Part shown: positions 22,311 through 31,549 of the stretch, in pieces
Numbering within the stretch: position 1 is the first letter of the stretch
Layout of the letters: each line of letters begins with the position of its first letter
Assembly: GCA_963798275.1 (NCBI GenBank)
Contig: CAWCTB010000030.1
Coordinates: 124,001 to 188,000 of the forward strand
DNA from: CAWCTB01 sp963798275
Lineage (GTDB): Bacteria; Acidobacteriota; Terriglobia; Terriglobales; Acidobacteriaceae
Direction of reading: 5' to 3'
Length of the DNA: 64,000 nucleotides
Made by a program: the position numbers and the translations under genes
Notes under the pieces: generated by a model
What the model saw: only the letters and a program-made list of their open reading frames with translations
Database searches by the model: none
What the model was told of the DNA's origin: nothing

Positions 22311-23567
22311 TTACCGCTTTGCCGCGGCGGCCACTTCGCGAATCAGCTTGTTCGAGGTGCCGGGTTCGTACACGCAGAACGGCTCCTCCGCAAGAAAGTC
22401 GCCGGTAGCGGCGTAGGCGCGCGCCCGGCATCCCATGCACACGTGACGGAACTCGCAGCAGCCGCACTTCCCTTTCAGATTGTCATCGTCACGCAGTTGC
22501 GCGAAGACCGATGACTGCTCCCATATCTCGGCGAAGCTCTGCTTGCGCAGGTCGCCCGCGATTGCCGGCAGGTAGCCGCAGGGGAAGACTTCGCCCTCAT
22601 GCGAGATAAAGCACACTCCGGTACCGGCGAGGCAGCCTTTGGTCATGGCATTCATGTCACCGGGATGTCCGCCCGGGTGGCCCGTGTGTCCGACTGGAGG
22701 GCCGCCACCGGGCTTCAACGATATGCCCGTCGAGCCGGGCATGGTCATTTCTGTGGGCCCAATCTCATGTGGGCGTTTCGCCGCAACCGGAGCAGGTTCG
22801 CGATCGGCCAAGCGATCGGCGGCCCGCCGCTGCCGCGCAACGCGGAAGTAGTGCGGCGCGCAGGTGGCCTTCAGTTCGATGTCTCCGGTGAGCGACTGAT
22901 CGTAGAACCAGTTCAGCATGCGCTCGTACTCCTCCGGCGCCACCATCTGTTCGGCAGCGATATCGACTCCGCAGCCCACAGGAACCAGCAGGAATGTGTG
23001 CAGGGCGTCAGCTCCCAGGCGACGCGCCAGGTCCAGCACGGCGGGCAACTGGTGCGCATTGTGGCGGGCGATGGTGGTATTGATCTGCACCGAAACCCCC
23101 AGCCGCTGCAGGTTCTTCATGCCATAGACGGCGGCATCGAAGGCGCCAGGAATTCCGCGAAATGCGTCGTGCGTGTCGGCATCGGAGCCGTCAAGTGAAA
23201 TGGAAACCCGTCGGATGCCGGAGTCCTTGATCCTCTGCGCCACCTCGGCGGTCACCAGGGTTCCGTTGGTCGCGAGCGCAGTCCGCAAACCGCGGCTGTT
23301 GGCATACTCTGCCAGTTCAAAAATGTCGTGCCGGTACAGGGGTTCTCCGCCACTGAGCACCAGGATGGGATTACCGTAGTCGGCGATCTGGGAAATGATG
23401 TTGAGGGCCTTGCCGGTGGGCAGGTCGTCAGGAGACATCAACTCAGTGGCGGTGGCGCGGCAATGGATGCAGCGCAGATTACAGCCCTTGGTGACCTCCC
23501 AGAAAATAAGACGCGGCGTGAACTCTTTCTTCGCCACGGCTTGGTTGCTGCCATTGCCTTCGGCCAT
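22311..23567 (-). CDS. Radical SAM/SPASM protein resembling haem b synthase AhbD
   Basis: A 418-residue radical SAM enzyme. The [4Fe-4S]-binding motif is CNLRCIHC (residues about 30-37) and GGEP follows. The C-terminal SPASM region has many cysteines: CLAGTGVC, CGYLP, CGCCEFRHVCMGCRARA, and a last Cys in FCVYEP. The order and wording match AhbD, which oxidatively decarboxylates iron-coproporphyrin III to haem b in the sirohaem-dependent pathway; NirJ-like or other SPASM enzymes remain possible. A Gly/Pro/His-rich insertion (about residues 275-305) precedes the SPASM region. GGGGGAGG is a strong ribosome site. The position beside multihaem cytochromes fits a haem supply role, and paired palindromes lie 76-111 bp upstream. 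Confidence 0.75.
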   Translation of the reverse strand: MAEGNGSNQAVAKKEFTPRLIFWEVTKGCNLRCIHCRATATELMSPDDLPTGKALNIISQIADYGNPILVLSGGEPLYRHDIFELAEYANSRGLRTALATNGTLVTAEVAQRIKDSGIRRVSISLDGSDADTHDAFRGIPGAFDAAVYGMKNLQRLGVSVQINTTIARHNAHQLPAVLDLARRLGADALHTFLLVPVGCGVDIAAEQMVAPEEYERMLNWFYDQSLTGDIELKATCAPHYFRVARQRRAADRLADREPAPVAAKRPHEIGPTEMTMPGSTGISLKPGGGPPVGHTGHPGGHPGDMNAMTKGCLAGTGVCFISHEGEVFPCGYLPAIAGDLRKQSFAEIWEQSSVFAQLRDDDNLKGKCGCCEFRHVCMGCRARAYAATGDFLAEEPFCVYEPGTSNKLIREVAAAAKR

Positions 23568-23642
23568 GATTTCCTCCCCCGGATACTGCGACTCGGCTCA
23601 TCCTGCTGTACCAACAATAGGATTTTTGCAACCCAGGGAGCC

Positions 23643-23678
23643 GTGAGTCTTATCACTTGGCGGTGTGATGTATGTCAC
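23643..23678 (-). promoter_or_regulatory. Tandem GTGA-N6-TCAC boxes upstream of the AhbD-like gene
   Basis: Two Crp/Fnr-type palindromes lie exactly 22 bp apart: GTGA-GTCTTA-TCAC at 23643-23656 and GTGA-TGTATG-TCAC at 23665-23678. They are 76-111 bp upstream of the radical SAM start. The second box extends to TGTGA-N6-TCACT, close to the classical Crp consensus. The same arrangement occurs at 27976 and 32443. Confidence 0.72.
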
Positions 23679-23801
23679 TCTGGAGATGGCAGGCGAGTTG
23701 AGGCCGGTTTCGAGACCGCGCGTCGCCCAGCCCGACATGAGCAAGAAAACGGCGGATGCCGAGAGGCACGCGCCGCAATCGTCGTCAACTAATTCCTGGA
23801 C

Positions 23802-25340
23802 TCATGGAGCTGCCCCTCCGCTGTGGCAATCGGCGCAATTCACCGCGGTCATGTCGCCCAGATCAATCGGGTGCTTGAACGGTTGGTTGGGGATCGCAGC
23901 CAAGTGCTCCTTGCCCTCCTCCTGCGCAGCCAGGGTATGGCAGGAGTTGCAGTCCTTGCTGATGACCTTACCGGACGCGCTGACGTGATTGCCGTCATGG
24001 CAGCGGAAACAGCCGGCGGTGTAGAAATGGCCAACATTGTTGGGGTGAGTCAGCCAGTTCACCTTCATCTCCGGGAAGAACGTTGTGCTGAAGATGCGCT
24101 GCAGCTCGGTGATAGCACCTTTCACGGCTTCCGGCTTGGACGCTGCAATTTGCGGATATTTCGTCTGGTAGAAGGCGTTGATCTTTTCGGGGATCGCCTT
24201 CTGCGCTTCGGCGGAGGTTTTGTAGTCAGCCGTTAAGACCTCCACGCCCTGCTGCTTAATGAACGGCAAGGTTGGATCGATCGTGTTGAGAGCCATAGCA
24301 CGATCTATGGAAAGATCCGGTGGAACGTAAATATGGGTCGGGCGATTGTGACAATCGACGCAATCCATGCGCCTCTTGTCCGCTTTGGCGATCTGGTCGG
24401 GCGTAGGCGGGTTGTCTTTTACAGTGTATTCCGTGACGTGGCCTTGATGATCGGTAACTCGCACCCACGGTATATTCTGGCGCTTCTCGTCGGTGGCGTA
24501 ATACTCGATCTTGTTGGCGATATTCATGTGCCAGTGAATTCCGCCGCCCGCCGGCCCGAGGCTGGGGTCCCCACCGCCAACCTTGATCAGCATGCGGATG
24601 ACGCGCGGCGTATTCTGCTCGTCCGCTCCGAAGTGGGTGAAGGTTTTCAGTTGGGCGCCCCAGAACTTGCGCGGCCAGTGACACTGCTCGCAGGTCTGTT
24701 GCGCCGGGCGGAGATTTTGAACCGGCGTAGGGATGGGCCGGGGATAGGTTCCGCGCAAGGTGTAGTACACCTGGCGCATGCCCGACAGTTTGGACCTGAC
24801 ATACCAACCTGCGCCCGGGCCCACGTGACAATCGACGCAGGCAACCCTGGCGTGGGGTGACGCCAAATAAGCCACATACTCTGGATGCATGACGGTGTGG
24901 CACAACTGGCCGCAGAAATTGACGGAATCGGTGAACTCGTACGCCTTGTAGCTGCCGACCGCGCTCAGCAGGGCGAATATAACGACGAAACTAAGGACGA
25001 ACGCCACAGAACTGCGCTGCCTGGGATTGTTGAGATCGATCCTGGGAAAACGCGCAGCGTCTCTCAGGCCCTTCACTCGGCGGTGGCGTTCGACCATCAT
25101 GCCGACAACCATCAGCAGCAATCCCACGATCAGGATGCCAGGCATGATCATGTATGCCAGAATGCCAATGTATGGGCTTGGATTGCTGGCGATGACGTCG
25201 ATCAGGAACAGAAATAGTATGTTGGCGAATGCCACTACCACCAGCGCCAGGCCAATCAGGCTGATGGGATTCTTGATCAGCCTTCCAGGGACAAAGTCGT
25301 TCAGTTCCTGAGCACTCCTGTCCTGTTTATCCTCGGGCAT
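23802..25340 (-). CDS. ImcH-like heptahaem NapC/NirT-family cytochrome c
   Basis: A 512-residue inner-membrane cytochrome. Three hydrophobic segments in the first 150 residues anchor it, followed by a periplasmic domain. Haem motifs in order are CGQLCH (unusual CX3CH), CVDCH, CEQCH, CVDCH, CFRCH, CNSCH and CADCH, seven in all. SPHARVACVDCHVGPGAGWYV and NLRPAQQTCEQCHWP are typical of NapC/NirT relatives such as Geobacter ImcH, which passes electrons from the quinol pool to periplasmic cytochromes. It lies downstream of the CbcL-like gene (160-bp gap) and upstream of the haem enzyme gene. No frameshift is present. The ImcH likeness is from family knowledge, not a search. Confidence 0.82.
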   Translation of the reverse strand: MPEDKQDRSAQELNDFVPGRLIKNPISLIGLALVVVAFANILFLFLIDVIASNPSPYIGILAYMIMPGILIVGLLLMVVGMMVERHRRVKGLRDAARFPRIDLNNPRQRSSVAFVLSFVVIFALLSAVGSYKAYEFTDSVNFCGQLCHTVMHPEYVAYLASPHARVACVDCHVGPGAGWYVRSKLSGMRQVYYTLRGTYPRPIPTPVQNLRPAQQTCEQCHWPRKFWGAQLKTFTHFGADEQNTPRVIRMLIKVGGGDPSLGPAGGGIHWHMNIANKIEYYATDEKRQNIPWVRVTDHQGHVTEYTVKDNPPTPDQIAKADKRRMDCVDCHNRPTHIYVPPDLSIDRAMALNTIDPTLPFIKQQGVEVLTADYKTSAEAQKAIPEKINAFYQTKYPQIAASKPEAVKGAITELQRIFSTTFFPEMKVNWLTHPNNVGHFYTAGCFRCHDGNHVSASGKVISKDCNSCHTLAAQEEGKEHLAAIPNQPFKHPIDLGDMTAVNCADCHSGGAAP

Positions 25341-25499
25341 GCAGTAATGATCCTTTCTTCCGTCTCAGGCGATCAATGTTGCTGAAGTTATCACACACGC
25401 AGAAACCCCGTATCCCAGTAAAGTCGTAATTCTTCTTGGATGATCCCGGCTGGTATCGAGGCTTGGAGCAGGGTGCGAGTCAAGCTCGCACCCCGTACC

Positions 25500-27473
25500 T
25501 CATTTCGCTGCACTTACCTCATCGGAACGCTCGGCCGAATCTGCCGCCTCCTCAGGTTCCGAGCCCTTGGCCCGCTCAATGGCCAGCGTGTCAAGGGGGT
25601 GCTCGTGCTCATAGTGCTCGATCGACATCTTGCCATCGAACCAGGCCCAGTTCATCGGGTAGGCATCGGGATCGAAGATCACGGCGTAAATATGCCAGAC
25701 CACGATCGCCAGCGTAGCCAGTATTGCCTCATACCAGTGGACGGTAATGGCAACGTCGATCCACCATCCCGGGAAGCGGTCTCCAATCAGCATCTTGAAC
25801 CAGATCATGAGACCGGTGCCCGCCATGACAAACATGCCCCACACCAGCGCCCAGTACTCGGCCTTCTCCGCATACGAGAAGCGGCGGAACTGCGGCCTCT
25901 CATCGCTATAGCCGAGATAGAACATCATGGCGTCCCGTATGTCAGTCACGTCCTTCCAGTCCGGCAGCATGTCTGTGATCAACTGCCGGCCGTCCTGGTT
26001 GGAACTGACATACCAGATGTGGAATAGGCTGACCACAATCAAGACCACGCCTGCGATGCGATGTACCACGCTGCGGACTGCCTCGTTGATGAAGGCCACC
26101 GCCAGCCACGAGTTGGGATACTTCAGCGCAAAGCCAGTCAGTACCAGGGTAAAGAAACTGATGAGTAATGCGAGGTGCTGCACCCGCTGCAGCAGCGTCA
26201 TGCGGAAGAGGATGCGTGGATGCCCGATGCGGTGCAGGATCAGCTTCTTGCGGAAGATGATCAGGTTGTGCAACACCATGCCGCCAATCACCGCAACAAT
26301 CATCCAGATGTAGAACTTGCTGATGAGGCTGATGACCTTGGACCCGAAATCCGCCTTCAGCACCCCGTCGTAGTGAACTTTGGCGGTGATGAATCGCTGG
26401 TTCGCCCCGGGATGGCACTTTCCACAGGTCTGGGCAAGATGCGCCGGGTTGATCGTGGAACGGGGATCGCTGGAGGGCAGGATATCGTGCACCCCGTGGC
26501 AACTGGCGCAGTTGGCGACCGTCTTCGAGCCAACCGTGGATGCCATGCCGTGGTAGCTCGACAGGTAGGACGATACCCGGTCCGAAGGAAGGCCGAACTC
26601 GCTCGAGAGCCGCACGCGGCCGTGGCATGCGGCGCAGGTGTTCTCCACGTTTCCCGAGGCAACCGCCGACTTGGGATCGGTTGGCGCCTTGATGGTGTGG
26701 ATGCCATGACAATCCGTACAGACCGGCGCCTGCCAATTGCCCCGCGCAATCTGCTGGCCGTGGATGCTCTGCATATACTTCTGGTCCACACCGGCGTGGC
26801 ACTTGCCGCACGTGGCCGGAACGTTGAACTTGAAGATCGGCGATTTGGGATCGCCGGCGCCGAGGATGTCATGCTCACCATGGCAATCGGTGCAAACCGC
26901 GGCCTTCTCCGATCCACCCGCCACAGCCAGGCCGTGCACGCTCTGCTGGTAGGAGCCGAAGGCGGCCGAAGTCGCGCCGCTGGAAGCCATGACCAGCTTC
27001 TGTCCGTGACACGCGCCACACGTCGCGGGAATATTGGTGTGCGCAACTTTGGATTTGGGGTCGCTGGCGGGCAGGATTTCGTGCACGTTGCCGTGGCAGT
27101 CCTGGCACTTGGCGACATTGGTGTTGCCCGCTGCAGCCGCCTTGGCGTGCACACCGTGATCGTAGGCGGCCTGTTGATCGGCATGGCAGGTCGCGCAAGC
27201 AGGCTTGGCTGGCTTGGGATCGTGAGGAACGGACTTTACATCGGAGTGGCAATCAGTGCAGCCCAGGACACCATGAATCGAGGCCTTGAACTTGGTGTCG
27301 TCCACGTGCAAGCTGACCTGTTTCCCGTTCACCTCCGTGGAGAGACCGGGATCGCCGTGGCAGGCCAGGCATTCCTCATTGCTCAGTTTAGCTGCGGCCT
27401 TCGGCTTGTTCGCAGCCGTACCCGTAACCGTGAGCAGTAAGGCAATCAGTACAGGGTAAACGCAACGCTTCAC
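25500..27473 (-). CDS. CbcL-like fusion of an 11-haem cytochrome c and a membrane cytochrome b
   Basis: A 657-residue protein with a signal peptide. Its first 360 residues carry eleven CXXCH motifs (CLACH, CTDCH, CATCH, CQDCH, CGACH, CTDCH, CGKCH, CTDCH, CAACH, CASCH, CGKCH), several within repeated units of the form DCHGxHxI plus DPKS. The C-terminal part has about five membrane segments with paired histidines (VLHNLIIF, VVHRIAG, SLFHIWYV, VHWYEA, VWHIYAVIF), typical of a cytochrome b561/NiFe-hydrogenase b-type domain. Geobacter CbcL has the same design and oxidises menaquinol at low potential for extracellular electron transfer. It sits 54 bp behind the small cytochrome c gene, so the two are probably co-transcribed. 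Confidence 0.85.
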   Translation of the reverse strand: MKRCVYPVLIALLLTVTGTAANKPKAAAKLSNEECLACHGDPGLSTEVNGKQVSLHVDDTKFKASIHGVLGCTDCHSDVKSVPHDPKPAKPACATCHADQQAAYDHGVHAKAAAAGNTNVAKCQDCHGNVHEILPASDPKSKVAHTNIPATCGACHGQKLVMASSGATSAAFGSYQQSVHGLAVAGGSEKAAVCTDCHGEHDILGAGDPKSPIFKFNVPATCGKCHAGVDQKYMQSIHGQQIARGNWQAPVCTDCHGIHTIKAPTDPKSAVASGNVENTCAACHGRVRLSSEFGLPSDRVSSYLSSYHGMASTVGSKTVANCASCHGVHDILPSSDPRSTINPAHLAQTCGKCHPGANQRFITAKVHYDGVLKADFGSKVISLISKFYIWMIVAVIGGMVLHNLIIFRKKLILHRIGHPRILFRMTLLQRVQHLALLISFFTLVLTGFALKYPNSWLAVAFINEAVRSVVHRIAGVVLIVVSLFHIWYVSSNQDGRQLITDMLPDWKDVTDIRDAMMFYLGYSDERPQFRRFSYAEKAEYWALVWGMFVMAGTGLMIWFKMLIGDRFPGWWIDVAITVHWYEAILATLAIVVWHIYAVIFDPDAYPMNWAWFDGKMSIEHYEHEHPLDTLAIERAKGSEPEEAADSAERSDEVSAAK

Positions 27474-27527
27474 GAAAAATCCTCACTTTCAACCAGCCAA
27501 GCCTCCCGGCCTGGACAACCGCGCGCG

Positions 27528-27842
27528 TTACTTCTTGAGGGTGCGGATGTACTTCACGACCGCGCTGATATCTTCGTCGCTGATCTTTCCGCCATAGGCC
27601 GGCATCTTGCCCTTGCCCTTGGTGACAACGGCCGTCAGCTCGGCATCCGACATCTTCTGGACATCTGCCGAACCCAGGTCTTTCAGACCCATGGACTTGC
27701 CCATGGCGGTATTGCCGGAGCCATCGGCGCCGTGACACATGGCGCATTTGGCCTTGAAGGTGGCGGCGCCGTCCGCCGCAAATACCGCCGTACAGCTGGC
27801 CAATGCAAAACCTGCAAAAAGAACCATCGCTCTCGATTTCAT
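27528..27842 (-). CDS. Small monohaem cytochrome c
   Basis: A 104-residue class I cytochrome c. The ATG at 27842 has GGAGG at a good distance and starts a signal peptide ending near AVFAADG. One haem motif, CAMCH, lies in FKAKCAMCHGADGSG. The distal Met ligand is likely in GKMPAYGGKISDEDI, and the C-terminal helix is DISAVVKYIRTLKK. It is probably a soluble periplasmic electron shuttle. It is the first gene of the cytochrome operon and carries paired Crp-like boxes 134-169 bp upstream. Confidence 0.9.
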   Translation of the reverse strand: MKSRAMVLFAGFALASCTAVFAADGAATFKAKCAMCHGADGSGNTAMGKSMGLKDLGSADVQKMSDAELTAVVTKGKGKMPAYGGKISDEDISAVVKYIRTLKK

Positions 27843-27975
27843 CGTGTTGCTCTGCCTCCGTGAGTTGACTGCGTCACTGGCGGGAACCTTGGGAGCGAGG
27901 GGACAGTCCTTGTCGATCACGCAGAACCTTCACCAGGTGACTCTTAAACATGGCTGACGGATGGGCCAAGGAGCA

Positions 27976-28011
27976 GTGAGAGGGCTCACCTGCGGGTGTG
28001 ACAGCAATCAC
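27976..28011 (-). promoter_or_regulatory. Tandem GTGA-N6-TCAC boxes upstream of the cytochrome operon
   Basis: Two palindromes lie at 22-bp pitch: GTGA-GAGGGC-TCAC at 27976-27989 and GTGA-CAGCAA-TCAC at 27998-28011. The second extends to perfect 7-bp arms, GGTGTGA-N6-TCACACC, containing the full Crp consensus TGTGA-N6-TCACA. They are the only clear signal in the 378-bp gap 27843-28220, where no gene is seen. Confidence 0.78.
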
Positions 28012-28220
28012 ACCTGACCGCTTCTCACGCGGCGCATCAGGTCTCTCTCGCCATTTGGAATCGAGTTTCAGACGGGTGTTTTACGCGCGCCGGGTTGACT
28101 GGCAATCGGCCGGGAGGGATTCGGTCACCGGTCGGAAGGGGGACGGGGTTAACCAGTCATGAGAGGGAGAACGAGCGTTCGGTCGAAGATGCTGCTTCTC
28201 ACAGTCAGCCGGTGGCTGAT

Positions 28221-30569
28221 CTAGAAGGCGTATCGCAACGCAAGCGTGGTGTTGTTGGCGTGGAAATAACGCGGAGCCGTCGGCCCCACGAAAGATCCTT
28301 CGTTGTACTGGTAATAGTTCCAGCCAGCTTTGAAGGTCACGTTCTTATGGACGAGGACGTCCACCGCTGCCAGGGGCGACTGATAAGTGGACGACAGCGG
28401 CCCCAAAGGCAGCAGCGGATTGTACGAAGTCGTATTGCCTTGGTTATCGACGATGTTGTAGCCCAGCCGCATGGTGACGCGCTCCACCGGCGTCAGGGTT
28501 AAAGCGAAATAGCCGTACTGCGTGTGGGTTTGATACACCCCGTAGGTTTGCAGCAGGGTGTTGTCCCCAAGGCAAGTTATGGAATTGGGCGGAGGCTGCG
28601 AATCCGCAAAACACTCGATGATGTTCTGCTGGATGGCGTCAAAGTTATACGCCATATCGAGTCCCCAGTGCTTTCCTGGAGTAATCATGGCGTTGAACAT
28701 CGTGGTGTAGTTGTGCTGGTTGTAATTGATGTCGGCAGCGTTATTCGTGCTTCGCTGGTAATTCAGGTTGGCGCCCACGCTGATCCACGGGCGCGGCGTG
28801 TAGGTCACGTTGGCGGAAATCGTATAGAAACTCGTGGGATCGATCCGATACACCCAGTTATCAGCCCCGCCAAATTGGGCGTTGAAGTTGGCACGCAACG
28901 CGCTTCCTTTGCGAAACCATGCGCCCAGCACCCCCGAGTAGCGGTTGATCTCGGTGGTCTCGGCACCCCAGGGAGTAATCACGTCGGCGAACGTGCAGCT
29001 GCCATCGGGGTTCAATGGCAACCCAACGCAATTGCCCCGATTGGGAAGTTTTGGGTAATAGATATCTCCCAGCGCGGCCTGATAGAGGTTACCCGGCTGG
29101 ATGATGGAATTGCTCCAGACAAAACCAGCGCGCACTCCGAAGAAACGCGAGAAGTCGTACTGCACCTGGAAATCGTTTTGCTTGAAACTCTGCCCGTCCA
29201 TGTTGGTGTTCGTCTCGTTGATGATGTCGGCGGGAGAACTGGAGCTGTGAAACAGCAGTGTTGGCGGGAAGGTCGCCACCGGATTGAGCAATGACGCCGA
29301 GCCAAAGCTGGCCGCATTGAAGAAACTGGATTCCTGGTCAAGGAAGGTGCCCGCCACGCCGAAGTTGCGGAAACGGAACGTCTCGACCAGTCGAAGGTTG
29401 TCCTTCAGGTGAATGGTCGCCGAAACATCGGCGGAGGACGTATTCCACTTGGCGCTCGAACTGCTGCCCGAGGTGTTGAAGCCGCGGATGGCGGTGCGGC
29501 TGCTAAGGCCACTGAAGATCTCGGTCAGCGGCGTGTTCATCTGCGCGTGGCTGTATTGGTATTGGCCGTTGAAATCCAGCCACTTCAAGGACGACGACTT
29601 CAGGTTTAATTGTTCAGTGGGAATAAACGTGCTCATCCGCTGATAAAGGCTGTAGTTAAAGTATCCATTGCATGCCGGATTGGCGATGCCGTTCTTCAGT
29701 GGCGCGCTGCACGGGCTGCCGCCGTTGAACCACGGGAGTCCAAACGTTACGGGCGTGCCGTTCGACAGCGGCCACGAATTAAACGGGTTCAAGACGTACG
29801 TCGTGTCGCCCGAATAATTCTGGAGAAGTTGGGTATAGCTGAGAGTGGTTTTCTTGGTCACGCGGAAGTCGGCGCCGAAGCGATAGCCATTCAGCGTGTT
29901 ATTAGTATTCTCGTCGGTGAGGGCGTCGGTGCCCTGGTGAACGCTGCTGAACGCCGGGCCGATGAAACGGTTGCGGTTGTAATCGAAGCGGAACGATATC
30001 CGCTGCATGGGCAAAACTACGATGCCGAAATTGTAGAGATTCTGCCGGTTGTAGTAGCTGTGCGGCGACGTCTGAATCGGGATGAACGGCTGGCCGGTGG
30101 GCGGATTCAGCGGGTTGGCAAACAGGTCGTAGTCGAAATAGTTCTGCACATGCTGATAGCTGCCGCTGAAGGTGTACCAGTGGTACTTCGACACCCGCAG
30201 GCGCGCGGCTTGCTCGGGATCGCCACCCCATCCGAAGCTGTTGAGCGTCAGGGTGTCAAAGATGTCCTGGTGGGTCAGCGACTGCATGGTGAGCGACTGC
30301 TCGAGAATTCGTGCGCCGCTCTGCTGGTCGACCAGGGTGTCGTACATAGCCTGACTTCCGGTGACCGTATTGATGCGGCCTCCGAGTTCGATCGACTGCG
30401 TCACCCGGAAGCCACCAATTTCCTTGCCTTCGTCGGAGCTCGGCGGCGGGCTGGGAGGACTAGCTGGGGCTTGAGGATTCTGGGCCGATATCGCAGTCGC
30501 CAACAAAAGGCAAGCCGCCATCACTGCCAGCCCAAATATATAAACGCCTAGACTCCGTCGAGAACCCAT
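28221..30569 (-). CDS. Outer-membrane beta-barrel, MtrB/PioB-like partner of the decahaem cytochrome
   Basis: A 782-residue exported protein: signal peptide from the ATG at 30569, a Pro/Ser-rich spacer, then dense alternating polar/aromatic beta-strands to the end (TTLALRYAF, with terminal Phe as in outer-membrane barrels). Repeated strand-like stretches such as WISVGANLNYQRS and RVTMRLGYNIVDN suggest a large barrel of more than 20 strands. The gene begins 14 bp after the decahaem cytochrome gene. MtrB/PioB barrels hold an MtrA-type decahaem wire in the outer membrane. The N-terminal CxxC motif of Shewanella MtrB is not seen, so this is a divergent relative at best. The call rests on size, fold pattern and adjacency. 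Confidence 0.72.
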   Translation of the reverse strand: MGSRRSLGVYIFGLAVMAACLLLATAISAQNPQAPASPPSPPPSSDEGKEIGGFRVTQSIELGGRINTVTGSQAMYDTLVDQQSGARILEQSLTMQSLTHQDIFDTLTLNSFGWGGDPEQAARLRVSKYHWYTFSGSYQHVQNYFDYDLFANPLNPPTGQPFIPIQTSPHSYYNRQNLYNFGIVVLPMQRISFRFDYNRNRFIGPAFSSVHQGTDALTDENTNNTLNGYRFGADFRVTKKTTLSYTQLLQNYSGDTTYVLNPFNSWPLSNGTPVTFGLPWFNGGSPCSAPLKNGIANPACNGYFNYSLYQRMSTFIPTEQLNLKSSSLKWLDFNGQYQYSHAQMNTPLTEIFSGLSSRTAIRGFNTSGSSSSAKWNTSSADVSATIHLKDNLRLVETFRFRNFGVAGTFLDQESSFFNAASFGSASLLNPVATFPPTLLFHSSSSPADIINETNTNMDGQSFKQNDFQVQYDFSRFFGVRAGFVWSNSIIQPGNLYQAALGDIYYPKLPNRGNCVGLPLNPDGSCTFADVITPWGAETTEINRYSGVLGAWFRKGSALRANFNAQFGGADNWVYRIDPTSFYTISANVTYTPRPWISVGANLNYQRSTNNAADINYNQHNYTTMFNAMITPGKHWGLDMAYNFDAIQQNIIECFADSQPPPNSITCLGDNTLLQTYGVYQTHTQYGYFALTLTPVERVTMRLGYNIVDNQGNTTSYNPLLPLGPLSSTYQSPLAAVDVLVHKNVTFKAGWNYYQYNEGSFVGPTAPRYFHANNTTLALRYAF

Positions 30570-30583
30570 CGCACGCCTCGCAA

Positions 30584-31531
30584 CTACCGGAAGAACACCG
30601 GACTGAAGTTGGATCCATGAATCTGCGTGTGGCACATGGTGCACGCCTGATACTTGGCCGACTGGTCATGAACCGGTCCTATCGGCTGACCCGCCGCGCC
30701 GTTCATGTTGGGCGTATGGCAACGCAGGCAGAGGAAGTTGACGTTGTTCACCTGCAGCAGCCGCGGATTGGTCGAGCCGTGCGGGGTGTGGCAGTTTAAA
30801 CAACTGTCCTCGGTCTTCACTGGAGCGTGCTCGAACACGAACGGCCCCATGGTGTCGGTGTGGCATTTCATACAGACCGCGAATTGACCGGCGGCGGCAC
30901 GCACCTGGTGGCCCACCTGCGACCCGTGCGGATTGTGGCAGTCGCTGCACTGGATGAGTCCGGAATCGACGCGGTGACGATACGGCCGAGCGAACTCCGC
31001 CTTCTGGGCGGCATGGCATCCATAGCAAAGGCTGGTCTGCTGCTTCACCAGCAGGAAATTGACATCGCTGGATTTGTGGGGACTATGACATGAGGTGCAA
31101 CTGACACCGTTGGCCAAGTGCTCCGACTTGGCAAAGTTCTGCGTCTCCAGACTAGACTGATGGCACTTGGTGCAGATCGCCGCCGTCTGAGCTGGACTCA
31201 GCGTTTCAAAGCGAATGATCTTGGTGACGTCGCCGCCACCGTCAACGTGAGCCTGTCCCGGACCATGACACGCCTGGCATCCATGCTGGTCGCCTTTGAG
31301 CAGGGCGGCATGGGGAGTACCGGCGAAGTGCTTCTCCCATACTTCCTGGTGGCACGTCTTGCAGATGTCAGTCTCGGCGTACTGGCCGCCGGTCGACGCG
31401 GGGAGCGCGGCCTTTGTTTGCGGATTCTCCGTGCCGGACTGTTCCTTCGCCGCTGCCTCGCCGGTCAAGAAGCAGGCCACGAAGAATGCCAACATGAATG
31501 AGGAGAGTGCTCTGCATTTGGGGTGAATCAT
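30584..31531 (-). CDS. Decahaem cytochrome c of the MtrA/DmsE type
   Basis: A 315-residue periplasmic or barrel-embedded cytochrome. The ATG at 31531 follows AGGAG and starts a signal peptide. Ten CXXCH motifs are present: CKTCH, CQACH, CTKCH, CTSCH, CYGCH, CSDCH, CMKCH, CLNCH, CLRCH and CTMCH. Segments such as CSDCHNPHGS and CLNCHTPHGSTNP, and the ending IHGSNFSPVFFR, are typical of the DmsE/MtrA/PioA family. In that family it carries electrons across the outer membrane together with an MtrB barrel, and such a gene follows here at once. No extracellular terminal cytochrome or reductase is encoded in the window. Confidence 0.88.
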   Translation of the reverse strand: MIHPKCRALSSFMLAFFVACFLTGEAAAKEQSGTENPQTKAALPASTGGQYAETDICKTCHQEVWEKHFAGTPHAALLKGDQHGCQACHGPGQAHVDGGGDVTKIIRFETLSPAQTAAICTKCHQSSLETQNFAKSEHLANGVSCTSCHSPHKSSDVNFLLVKQQTSLCYGCHAAQKAEFARPYRHRVDSGLIQCSDCHNPHGSQVGHQVRAAAGQFAVCMKCHTDTMGPFVFEHAPVKTEDSCLNCHTPHGSTNPRLLQVNNVNFLCLRCHTPNMNGAAGQPIGPVHDQSAKYQACTMCHTQIHGSNFSPVFFR

Positions 31532-31549
31532 CCTCGCTCCTAAGTCCAC

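Noticed and set aside
21627..22514. A 295-codon plus-strand frame across the YwiC-like and radical SAM genes
   Set aside because: It crosses two real genes on the other strand and has no recognisable feature.
26175..27440. A 421-codon plus-strand frame opposite the CbcL-like gene
   Set aside because: The minus strand carries eleven CXXCH motifs and membrane segments; the plus reading is low-complexity and unlike any protein.
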